Shown here piece after piece: positions 1 through 6,133 of a stretch of 9,234 nucleotides of DNA; positions within the stretch are counted from its first letter, which is position 1, and each line of letters opens with the position of its first letter. A model generated the notes under the pieces. The model ran no database searches, was not told the DNA's origin, and saw only the letters and a program-made list of their open reading frames with translations. The translations under genes were made by a program, and so were the position numbers. This DNA comes from JAVBQG01 sp031549185 (GTDB lineage Bacteria > Synergistota > Synergistia > Synergistales > Synergistaceae): NCBI GenBank assembly GCA_031549185.1, contig JAVBQG010000016.1, positions 1 through 9,234 on the forward strand, in the 5' to 3' direction.

Positions 1-68
1 GCGACGCCAGCGAAACACACGAGAGCCATACAGAGAACCGAGAGAATCAAACCGACCTTACGAAACAT
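1..68 (-). CDS. N-terminal fragment of an exported protein (signal peptide)
   Basis: Only the first 22 codons lie in the window; the rest of the gene runs off the left edge. The start is an ATG at 66-68 on the minus strand. It is preceded by a strong ribosome-binding site, GGAGGTGG on the minus strand, ending about 5 bases upstream. The peptide starts MFRKVGLILSVLCMALVCF and continues into A-G-V-A: two basic residues, then a hydrophobic core of about 15 residues ending in small residues. This is the layout of a Sec signal peptide. A lipobox cannot be judged because the region after the core is cut off. The gene is divergent from the nitroreductase and separated from it by a palindromic repeat. 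The function of the mature protein cannot be seen. That this is a real gene start is fairly likely from RBS plus signal peptide. Confidence 0.6.
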   Translation of the reverse strand, partial: MFRKVGLILSVLCMALVCFAGV

Positions 69-101
69 GAGAACCACCTCCAGGATTTTTTGTGGAGCAA
101 A

Positions 102-208
102 CCTCACCCCCCGGCCCCCTCTCCGATGCGGAGAGGGGGAGCAAAACAAGGGCGATCCTCTCCCCTCCCTCTCCGCACCGGAGAGGGAGGGGCCGGGGGT
201 GGGTGAGG
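102..208. repeat. GC-rich nested palindromic repeat (MITE/REP-like)
   Basis: The outer arms, CCTCACCCCCCGGCCCC at the left and its near reverse complement ending GGGTGGGTGAGG at the right, form an imperfect inverted repeat over about 107 bp. Nested inside are two perfect 9-bp hairpins with 3-base loops: CCCTCTCCG-atg-CGGAGAGGG at 117-137 and CCCTCTCCG-cac-CGGAGAGGG at 167-187. From general knowledge, repeats of this composition (CTCACCCC...CCCTCTCC) are dispersed in high copy in many GC-rich bacterial genomes and are often miscalled as small proteins. It lies between divergent genes, inside the likely 5' leader of the nitroreductase, so it could influence transcription or mRNA stability. Copy number cannot be judged from one window. 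Confidence 0.8.
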
Positions 209-244
209 TCGGGTTTGTGGCAAGAATGAAAACAGGAAAGCACG

Positions 245-252
245 AAAGGAGA
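245..252 (+). promoter_or_regulatory. Ribosome-binding site of the nitroreductase
   Basis: AAAGGAGA lies 7 bases before the ATG at 260 and fixes that start. A competing ATG at 252 opens only a three-codon frame and is not a gene start. Confidence 0.7.
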
Positions 253-259
253 TGGCGAA

Positions 260-1159
260 ATGAGCGACGAGGAGAAGAAGGATTCCGTGAGCGAGGATCT
301 GGCGCGCCTGTTCGGTGTGACACCGGAGGAGCTGATCCGCCTCTTCACCCTTACGGAGGAGCAGCTGATGGAGCTGGACGAGGTTGAGTTCCGCGCGCGG
401 GTGCGGGAGCGCTGCCACCACACGATGGAGATCCCGACCTACGAGAGCGCGTACTTCGGCACACCGTTGCCGGCGGACCAGACCGCGACGATCGAGAAGA
501 TGCTGCGCGTCTGGGAGAGGCGCGGCCTCTCGCGCGACCTGGTCGAGTATCGCTTCGCGACCACGATCCTGGGGTTTGCGGAAAAACGTATCGCGGGCGA
601 GCCCGTCGACCTCGGCGTCTACGAGCCGAAGTGGCTGACGCCGGAGGAGCAGGAGGCGTTCGACCGAGTGCTCTACGAGCGCCGCTCGGTGCGGCAGTGG
701 GATCTGAGGCGCCCTGTCGGCGACGCGCTGATCGACCGGGTGCTGAAGGCCGGGCTCTGGGGCCCGCACGGCTGCAACCTGCAGTCCATCCGCTACATGG
801 TGATTCGCGAGGAGGCCGAGCCGGGCCTGTTCGACGGCAGCGACGTGCCGGGCGGGCCGGTGCACATCGTGGTGATGCAAGACAAGCGCTGCTACCAGGC
901 CAACCCGCTGATGCCGGAGTTCAACAAGCTCCTGGATTGCGGCGCCGCCACCCAGAACATCGTCCTCGCCGCTCACGCCTACGGGCTGGGCGGGTGCTGG
1001 CTCACGTTCTCCGACGCCATGCGCGAGCGGTTGATCGCGCGCTACGCCATCCCCGACCACTACAACGTCGTCACCTACGTCGACGTCGGCTGGCCCGATC
1101 AGAGCCCCTGCCCGATTTGGCGCTGCAGCGTGGAAGAGGCGGTCGTCTATCGGTCATAA
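260..1159 (+). CDS. Nitroreductase-family flavoprotein with N-terminal extension
   Basis: This 299-residue protein has a nitroreductase-like FMN-binding domain in its C-terminal half. Visible motifs are ERRSVRQW at 140-147 (the basic segment that binds FMN phosphate), WGPHGCNLQS at 167-176 (the equivalent of the family's N-x-Q-P loop), a helix around 226-240 followed by GLGGCWL at 242-248, and VTYVDVGWP at 271-279, matching the usual GYP strand near the end. Family members are usually FMN-dependent NAD(P)H oxidoreductases, often dimeric, acting on nitro compounds, quinones or flavins; the substrate here is unknown. Typical members are 170-220 residues, so residues 1-130 are an extra, acidic, probably helical region that I do not recognise. 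There is no signal peptide, so it is probably cytoplasmic. It is transcribed alone and converges on the C10 peptidase. The family call is firm; the reaction is not. Confidence 0.85.
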   Translation: MSDEEKKDSVSEDLARLFGVTPEELIRLFTLTEEQLMELDEVEFRARVRERCHHTMEIPTYESAYFGTPLPADQTATIEKMLRVWERRGLSRDLVEYRFATTILGFAEKRIAGEPVDLGVYEPKWLTPEEQEAFDRVLYERRSVRQWDLRRPVGDALIDRVLKAGLWGPHGCNLQSIRYMVIREEAEPGLFDGSDVPGGPVHIVVMQDKRCYQANPLMPEFNKLLDCGAATQNIVLAAHAYGLGGCWLTFSDAMRERLIARYAIPDHYNVVTYVDVGWPDQSPCPIWRCSVEEAVVYRS

Positions 1160-1226
1160 ATCGTCGTCCCTGAAAAACCGTATAGTTGTAGAGCGTGATT
1201 CTGTGTTTTTCAGGGGCGACTATTTA
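1157..1226. terminator. Long inverted repeat shared by two convergent genes, possible bidirectional terminator
   Basis: The arms at 1157-1178 and 1205-1226 pair over 22 positions with two mismatches (1162/1221 and 1167/1216). The loop is 26 bases. The outermost bases of the arms are the stop codons themselves: TAA of the nitroreductase at 1157-1159 and TAA of the C10 peptidase at 1224-1226 on the minus strand. A plus-strand transcript would form the stem and then meet CTTTTT (1227-1232), consistent with a weak intrinsic terminator; the minus-strand side has no U-run. The A-run is at the loop end of the stem and not outside it, which is unusual for a terminator. A tiny mobile-element remnant with terminal inverted repeats is an alternative. 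Confidence 0.5.
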
Positions 1227-2876
1227 CTTTTTCCTGAGCGAGAATCCCACGGCGACGGCGAGGATGGCGATGGCTGCAGCCCCGGCGTTGCAGCCGCCGC
1301 TGCCACCCGACGGTTTCGCGTCCCGCCCCTCGCGCACTTCGACGCCCCACACGTTGCCGCACGTGAAGACGGGGGGCGTGGCGTCTCCGTCGACGTTCGA
1401 AAGGCCCGTTTTCACTCCCGTCATGCGCTTGAACTCGTACCCCGATTTGGACGCTGTGATCGTGAACGTCGTGTCCGACGGCGCGTGGGCGAAGGCGAAG
1501 ATGCCCCTGGCGTCGGACGTCTCGGTCGCGGACCACGAGCCGGCGGACATCGTCACCCGCACGCCCTCGAGGGGATTGCCCGCTTTGTCGAGAACCCTGC
1601 CGCTCACGATCTCGCCGGTTCCCTTTGCGTAGATGTTGTAGACGCACTCGTCCACCAAGTCGAACGTAATGTACTTGTCGTCGATCGCGGGCAACGCGTA
1701 CCAGGCGTTCTCGGCTCCGCCCCAGCCGAGGTTGACGTGGTGGTACATCGTTCCCGCACTGTAGCCGTAGCCATCGGCGACGACCGCGTGCCCCGCCTGG
1801 CCGGCCATGTCGTCGAGGCCGAGGATGACGGGCAGGGCGGCGTCGAGGTTCGAGTTAAGCGCCTTCTGCAGGAGGTCGAGCGGCAACTGCCTGTCCGACG
1901 GGCTGGCGCCGAACTTGGCGATCACCATTGCGTTTTCATAGCCGAACACGTCGTTCAGCTCATCCGTCACGGCGAAGAGATTGGCCCCTGTCCCACCGGC
2001 GGCAGCCGGCCCGTAGGACGAGCCGATCGCGATCCCGATGTCGTAGAGAAGCGCGCCGATGTTCTGCCGCTGCGCGTCGGTGATGTTCGCATCTGGCTTG
2101 AACGGCATCTCGCTCCACTTGTAAGGACCGCCCTTTCCGTCGCCGCCCAGCGTGTCGCTGGAGACGGCGACGCCGTCCACCTTGTACGGAAAGCTCCCGA
2201 CGCCGATTCCGTCGACGGGATGCTCGAAATAGCGCAGAACCTGGCCCGTGGCGGTGGCGGTGCAGCCGCAGGGGTAGCCGTTCGGCGTGTAGTAGTTGTA
2301 GAGCGGCTTCCCCTCGAAATCCTGCTGATCCCACGTACTTTCAAGCAGCGGCGCCACCCGGACGTCGGGCAGGGAATCGGCGCTACGCCCGCGCGTCGCG
2401 ACGCTCTCGTCGGAAAGCGAGCGCCATTTCTTCTGGCTGGAGGTCGCCGCCGGTTCCGCCGTACCTCTCGTCGTATTCCTGGCGGAGGCGACGCGCCGCA
2501 CGACGTCGCGGACCACCAGAGCGTCGAACGGGCTGGCTGTATCCGGCGTATAGCCGGTCGCGTTCGGCAGGAAGGCGATCAACGGCTCCACGAGGTCGTC
2601 CGCCGGGACAATCACGACGCCGCGCGGAGACAAGGTGACGGCATAGAAAACCGCGTTGCCCTCCCCGACTGCCCTCCCCGATCCGTCGAACGAGGCGACG
2701 CCCGAGACGGAGCCAGTCTCCTCGCCGAGAGGGCTCGACTCGAGTGCGAGCCAACCTTGGACGATCCTGGCTGCCTGCTCGGGCTTGGTGGGTGCGGCCC
2801 AGGCGAGCGAGGAGAGGACGAGACAGAGAGCAAGAGAGCAGAGAAAAGTTCTTCCGGACGATTTGGAGATTTTCAC
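1224..2876 (-). CDS. Secreted C10 (streptopain-like) cysteine peptidase with Synergist-CTERM tail
   Basis: This is a 550-residue exported peptidase precursor. Residues 1-27 are a signal peptide (basic start, hydrophobic core, likely cut after SLAWA). Residues about 30-125 resemble the inhibitory pro-domain of C10 peptidases (VVIVPADDLVEPLIAF at 87-102). The catalytic domain has GYPCGCTATATGQV, with the predicted nucleophile Cys205, then AGHAVVADGYG with predicted catalytic His363, and HVNLGWGG, matching the family's Asn/Trp segment. Around 425-500 is a carboxypeptidase-regulatory-like beta domain (SGRVLDKAGNPLEGVRV). The end has a Gly/Ser-rich linker, GGCNAG with Cys529, a hydrophobic stretch and a basic tail: the Synergist-CTERM sorting layout, implying processing and cell-surface attachment. 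All key residues are present, so the enzyme is probably active against external protein. The start is a GTG at 2874-2876 behind GAGGGGGG. Family call is strong; the natural substrate is unknown. Confidence 0.88.
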   Translation of the reverse strand: MKISKSSGRTFLCSLALCLVLSSLAWAAPTKPEQAARIVQGWLALESSPLGEETGSVSGVASFDGSGRAVGEGNAVFYAVTLSPRGVVIVPADDLVEPLIAFLPNATGYTPDTASPFDALVVRDVVRRVASARNTTRGTAEPAATSSQKKWRSLSDESVATRGRSADSLPDVRVAPLLESTWDQQDFEGKPLYNYYTPNGYPCGCTATATGQVLRYFEHPVDGIGVGSFPYKVDGVAVSSDTLGGDGKGGPYKWSEMPFKPDANITDAQRQNIGALLYDIGIAIGSSYGPAAAGGTGANLFAVTDELNDVFGYENAMVIAKFGASPSDRQLPLDLLQKALNSNLDAALPVILGLDDMAGQAGHAVVADGYGYSAGTMYHHVNLGWGGAENAWYALPAIDDKYITFDLVDECVYNIYAKGTGEIVSGRVLDKAGNPLEGVRVTMSAGSWSATETSDARGIFAFAHAPSDTTFTITASKSGYEFKRMTGVKTGLSNVDGDATPPVFTCGNVWGVEVREGRDAKPSGGSGGCNAGAAAIAILAVAVGFSLRKK

Positions 2877-2882
2877 GTGATG

Positions 2883-2890
2883 CCCCCCTC
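2883..2890 (-). promoter_or_regulatory. Ribosome-binding site of the C10 peptidase
   Basis: The minus strand reads GAGGGGGG, then a 6-base spacer, then the GTG at 2876. It supports this non-ATG start, which also places the signal peptide exactly at the N-terminus. Confidence 0.65.
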
Positions 2891-2946
2891 TGAAGTGAGT
2901 TTTGTGTGTGAAAAGTGTATCAGGGATCGGGTGTGATTGCTAGATA

Positions 2947-2962
2947 TTTGTTTCGAAACAAA
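2947..2962. promoter_or_regulatory. Perfect 16-bp palindrome, candidate operator upstream of the C10 peptidase
   Basis: TTTGTTTCGAAACAAA is a perfect palindrome about 70 bases upstream of the peptidase start, inside the 142-base gap between the peptidase and the helicase. Its AT-rich composition stands out in this GC-rich window. A dyad of this size is typical of a site for a dimeric helix-turn-helix repressor or activator. A weak promoter-like TATCTA lies at 2941-2946 on the minus strand, directly adjoining the palindrome, with TTGTTC at 2966-2971; the 19-base spacing is longer than ideal. No regulator gene lies in the window. The palindrome is seen; its role is inferred. Confidence 0.4.
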
Positions 2963-3018
2963 AGAGAACAAATGTTGAGCGCGGATTTTTTTGGAGTTAT
3001 GACGATCGATCTGACTTC

Positions 3019-5262
3019 TCAAGGTTCCTTGCCCCCCCAGCTCCTGATCCGCGCCTTCATCTCCTCGATCCCGAGGATCCCATACGCGAAGCCCCTGCGG
3101 ACCAGCTCCTCGGGCAGGAACTCGTCGTACTTCTCGAACAGCGGCAGCTCGCCCTTGTAGATCAGTTCCATCGGGTCGAGCGGCTGTTTCTCCACCTGGC
3201 TCAGAATTTTGAAGAACTCCTCCCGCGTGGCCTTCATTTTAAACTGGATGAAGTACGGGCGTGACGAGTCGAGCGCGGTGAGGCCCAGCAGCGGCGCGCA
3301 CCTGAGCTTGAGGAAGCGCTCCAGCGCGAGGAAGGCGTAGGTGCCGAGCCAGGGGAAGAGGCACCACATGTCGCCGCCGAGGGGGATCAGCGGCTCCTCC
3401 GCCATGCCGGAGCCTGCGGCGGCGTGCCGCGCCTCGCCCAATCGCGCGACGGCGTTCTTCATCAAGTAGGGGTAGGCCGTGCTTTCGCGCAGAATGCCCT
3501 TCATGCGCTCCAGAATCTTCGTATTGATGTCGCCGGGGCACATGCCGAAGAAGGCCGGCACCTTGCCCCGCACCTGCTCGCAGTAGACGAGGTGGCGCTT
3601 GTGGTCGACCTCCTCGACGATCCAGACGTGCCCCGCCAGCGCGATCTTCTCGCCGACGGGCGGCGGCAGCACGATCGTGCCCAGTTCCTGCGACTTATTG
3701 CGGACGGTGTACTCCTCGCTCTCCTGGAAGACGGCGTAGAACTTGAACGAGTTGGTCTGCCGCTCGCCCGCCAGCCCCACGATCAGCCCGCCCTCCTCCG
3801 TCCGCTGGATGTGGTCGATGGAGATCAGGTGCCCCAGCATGGTCTTGTAGTCCTCCTGCGTGATGCGGTGGAAGTAGCTCAGCCGTAGCACGCGCGCGGC
3901 GAGCCCCGCGGGCGTCGTCTCCCCGCAGGAGGCGAGGGTGGCCATCGTCTGGTGGTAGAGGAGGCTGAAGGGCAGGCGGTCGAGCTTCGGCGGCTCGACC
4001 CAGCGCTCCTCGCGATAGAGCTGGACCAGCGCGACGCCCTGCAGCAACGTCCAGGGGATGGTGGCGGGCAGCATCGCGCGCGCCTCGGTGGCGTCCTCGC
4101 GGATCACGAACCACATCTCCGGCGGCAGGTCGCGCCGGCCCGTGCGCCCCATGCGCTGCAGGAACGAGGAGACGGTGAAGGGCGCGTCGATCTGGAAGGC
4201 GCGCTCGAGCCGGCCGATGTCGATCCCCAGCTCCAGCGTCGCCGTGGTGACGGTGGTCTGGTACTGCTCGTCGTCCTTCATCACGGCCTCCGCCGTCTCG
4301 CGGTAGGAGGCCGAGAGGTTGCCGTGGTGGATCAGAAAGCGGTCGGGCTCGCCGTTCGCCTCGCAGTACGCGCGCAGCGTGGTCGTCACCGCCTCGCACT
4401 CCTCGCGCGAGTTGACGAAGACCAGGCACTTCTTGCCCTTCGTGTGCTCGAAGATGTACCCCATGCCGGGGTCGGCGTTCCGCGGTGCGTCGTCGGTCTC
4501 GATGTCCAGCGCCGGCAGTGCCTCGGGTATGTCCTTGTCGTCCGCCGCCTGCACGCCCTGCACGAAGAAGTGCTCCATCGACAGCCGCCAGCGGATGCCC
4601 TTGCTCTCGATCTTGGGGATGACTGTGTTTCTGCCCGTGCCGGAGGATAAAAATTTCCCCGTGCTCTCGGGGTCGCCGATGGTGGCGGAGAGGCCGATCC
4701 TGCGCGGGTTCACGCCCGCCAGCTTCGAGAGGCGCTCGATCAGGCAGAGGGTCTGCCCGCCGCGGTCGCCGCGCAGCAGCGAGTGGACCTCGTCGATCAC
4801 CACGAAGCGCAGGTCGCCGAAGAGCCGGGCGACGTCGGCGTGCTTGTGCAGCAGCAGGGCCTCCAGCGACTCGGGCGTGATCTGCAGGATGCCGGAGGGG
4901 TTTTTGATCAGCCTGTTCTTGTGCGACTGGGCGACGTCGCCGTGCCAGTGCCAGACGGGGACCTCCGCCTCGCGGCAGAGGTCGTTCAGCCGCATGAACT
5001 GGTCGTTGATGAGGGCCTTCAGCGGGCCGATGTAGATCGCGCCGACCGACCGCGGCATATCCTCCATGAACAGCGTCAGGATGGGGAAGAACGCCGCCTC
5101 CGTCTTGCCCGAGGCGGTGGAGGCGGAGAGCAGGACGTTGTCGTCGGTGTCGAACACGGCCTCGCCCGCCGCCACCTGAATGGCGCGCAGAGCCTGCCAG
5201 TTGTTGCGGTAGATGAAATCCTGAATGAACGGCGCGTAGCGGTCGAAGACGTTCCTGACCAT
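3019..5262 (-). CDS. DEAD/DEAH-box superfamily 2 helicase, Lhr-like / BrxHI-like
   Basis: This 747-residue protein carries a full set of SF2 helicase motifs. Walker A/motif I is ASTASGKTEA at 47-56, motif Ia is GPLKALINDQ at 79-88, Ib is ITPESL at 128-133, motif II is DEVH at 157-160, and motif III is SAT at 192-194. Motif V is TATLELGIDIG and motif VI is QRMGRTGRR near 367-375. The C-terminal 350 residues are not recognised but have the length expected of the accessory domains of Lhr-type helicases. The likely role is ATP-driven DNA or RNA unwinding or translocation in the cytoplasm. I chose the ATG at 5260-5262 because the helicase N-terminal region begins directly there and GGGGGTGA precedes it. 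A TTG at 5308-5310 would add 16 unconvincing residues and overlap the divergent promoter region. It is usually the partner of the BrxD-like ATPase and TerB-C protein found upstream here, but two other genes intervene. Confidence 0.87.
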   Translation of the reverse strand: MVRNVFDRYAPFIQDFIYRNNWQALRAIQVAAGEAVFDTDDNVLLSASTASGKTEAAFFPILTLFMEDMPRSVGAIYIGPLKALINDQFMRLNDLCREAEVPVWHWHGDVAQSHKNRLIKNPSGILQITPESLEALLLHKHADVARLFGDLRFVVIDEVHSLLRGDRGGQTLCLIERLSKLAGVNPRRIGLSATIGDPESTGKFLSSGTGRNTVIPKIESKGIRWRLSMEHFFVQGVQAADDKDIPEALPALDIETDDAPRNADPGMGYIFEHTKGKKCLVFVNSREECEAVTTTLRAYCEANGEPDRFLIHHGNLSASYRETAEAVMKDDEQYQTTVTTATLELGIDIGRLERAFQIDAPFTVSSFLQRMGRTGRRDLPPEMWFVIREDATEARAMLPATIPWTLLQGVALVQLYREERWVEPPKLDRLPFSLLYHQTMATLASCGETTPAGLAARVLRLSYFHRITQEDYKTMLGHLISIDHIQRTEEGGLIVGLAGERQTNSFKFYAVFQESEEYTVRNKSQELGTIVLPPPVGEKIALAGHVWIVEEVDHKRHLVYCEQVRGKVPAFFGMCPGDINTKILERMKGILRESTAYPYLMKNAVARLGEARHAAAGSGMAEEPLIPLGGDMWCLFPWLGTYAFLALERFLKLRCAPLLGLTALDSSRPYFIQFKMKATREEFFKILSQVEKQPLDPMELIYKGELPLFEKYDEFLPEELVRRGFAYGILGIEEMKARIRSWGGKEP

Positions 5263-5264
5263 AT

Positions 5265-5282
5265 CGTCACCCCCGTCACCCC
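5265..5282. repeat. Tandem 9-bp repeat at the helicase start
   Basis: CGTCACCCC occurs twice in immediate succession just upstream of the helicase ATG. On the minus strand this reads as two copies of GGGGTGACG, so the purine-rich ribosome-binding segment is duplicated. It may have arisen by slippage and is the only Shine-Dalgarno-like sequence before this start. Confidence 0.5.
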
Positions 5283-5358
5283 AGTCTATCCGGTTTTGTC
5301 GAAAACACAACAGAAGGGGAAATTTGGGGTATCATTTACCCGGATACATTGCCCACTT

Positions 5359-5365
5359 GAAGGGG
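5359..5365 (+). promoter_or_regulatory. Ribosome-binding site of the ATC hydrolase-like gene
   Basis: GAAGGGG lies 8 bases before the TTG at 5374. It decides the start of a gene whose reading frame is open far upstream because it runs antisense to the helicase gene. Confidence 0.5.
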
Positions 5366-5373
5366 TTGACGAT

Positions 5374-6066
5374 TTGAAGGAATACACGGAGCGGCACCAT
5401 GCGTTTATCGCGGCAACATTCTATCGGCTCTTGGACGAGAGATTCAAGGAGCGCGGCGAACGCGCCTTCGTCTTGGCGACGCAGAGATACGCCGAGCAGA
5501 GAGGTTCCAGGATGGCGCAGCGGGCGATACGGGACGGCGAGCCCCTGACCTTCGCGGCCTACAAGAGGTACGGGGAGTGGGTCAATACGAAGACGGCCGT
5601 CGAAAACGACGAGGCGAACAGGGGCGACGTGGTCTCCTATTCCCCGGATTACGAGGAAAAGATCTGGCAGTGCCCCTGGGCGATCCAGTTTGGGGAGATG
5701 GGCCTCGAAAAGGGCGGCACGATTTACTGCACCCACGTGGACAGGGCGATCGCCCGGGGATTCAACCCTTACCTGGTGTTCGAGGTACCCCAGAGCATTC
5801 ACGAGAGCGGCAGCTGCATCCAGATCATGCGGGACGCGAATTTCAAAGAGGGGGAGACCTTTGCGAAAAAGCAGGAGTATCTGAAGGGTTTCGACTATCA
5901 CTGCGCCCACTGCTACAAGACCTTCAGCGAAATCGCCACGGCAATCTTCGGCTCCGAGGGGCACGATGTCGCAAACGCCGTCCTGGAACAATTCGCGGAG
6001 CAGTACGGCAGAGATATGGCGGATGGACTGCTGGCCTGGCGCGACACGGATTTCAACTTGATCTGA
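5374..6066 (+). CDS. L-2-amino-thiazoline-4-carboxylic acid hydrolase (ATC hydrolase) family protein
   Basis: The 230-residue product matches from memory the ATC hydrolase family: a helical N-terminal half with RGSRMAQRAI and YGEW (66-69), then QCPWAIQFGEMGL at 99-111, IYCTHVDRAIARGFNPYLVF at 117-136, a Cys at 148, FDYHCAHCYKTF at 173-184, and a helical end. The characterised family enzyme opens the thiazoline ring of L-ATC to N-carbamoyl-L-cysteine in a bacterial route to cysteine. Many homologues in anaerobes have no tested activity, so the substrate is open. Six cysteines, including C100, C119, C148, C177 and C180, could include the catalytic one. The TTG start at 5374 fits the ribosome-binding site and the usual family length. 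No signal peptide is present. It is oriented against its neighbours and converges on the DUF4143 gene, so it is not part of the helicase operon. Family call moderate. Confidence 0.68.
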   Translation: MKEYTERHHAFIAATFYRLLDERFKERGERAFVLATQRYAEQRGSRMAQRAIRDGEPLTFAAYKRYGEWVNTKTAVENDEANRGDVVSYSPDYEEKIWQCPWAIQFGEMGLEKGGTIYCTHVDRAIARGFNPYLVFEVPQSIHESGSCIQIMRDANFKEGETFAKKQEYLKGFDYHCAHCYKTFSEIATAIFGSEGHDVANAVLEQFAEQYGRDMADGLLAWRDTDFNLI

Positions 6067-6133
6067 GCGAAATCGGGCGAGTGCTCTGTCAGTGGCTGCC
6101 GAGGGGGAAGTGCTTAAAGATACAGCCCATTCG

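Noticed and set aside
102..208. CRISPR repeats
   Set aside because: There are only two similar hairpins, in a nested palindrome, without regular spacers or cas genes.
67..387. Small protein of about 106 residues on the plus strand
   Set aside because: It is translated mainly from the palindromic repeat (LTPRPPLRCGEG type) and overlaps the real nitroreductase start.
104..1060. A 318-codon open frame on the minus strand opposite the nitroreductase
   Set aside because: It is a codon-bias shadow. Its end runs through the palindromic repeat and it shows no domain, while the plus-strand frame has clear FMN-binding motifs.
1203..2936. A 577-codon open frame on the plus strand opposite the C10 peptidase
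   Set aside because: It has low-complexity Arg/Val/Gly-rich composition typical of the antisense of a GC-rich gene, no ribosome-binding site and no recognisable motif. The minus-strand gene has a signal peptide, catalytic motifs and a sorting tail.
5327..5341. Short inverted repeat GGGTA-tcattT-ACCC type in the divergent gap
   Set aside because: Arms of only 5 bases are expected by chance, and no clear promoter could be aligned with it.
4783..5373. Upstream extension of the ATC hydrolase-like gene
   Set aside because: The frame is open here only because it is antisense to the helicase. The family-like sequence begins at about 5374, behind a ribosome-binding site.
6067..6133. Terminator between the convergent ATC hydrolase-like and DUF4143 genes
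   Set aside because: I looked for a GC-rich stem followed by a T-run on either strand and found none convincing.
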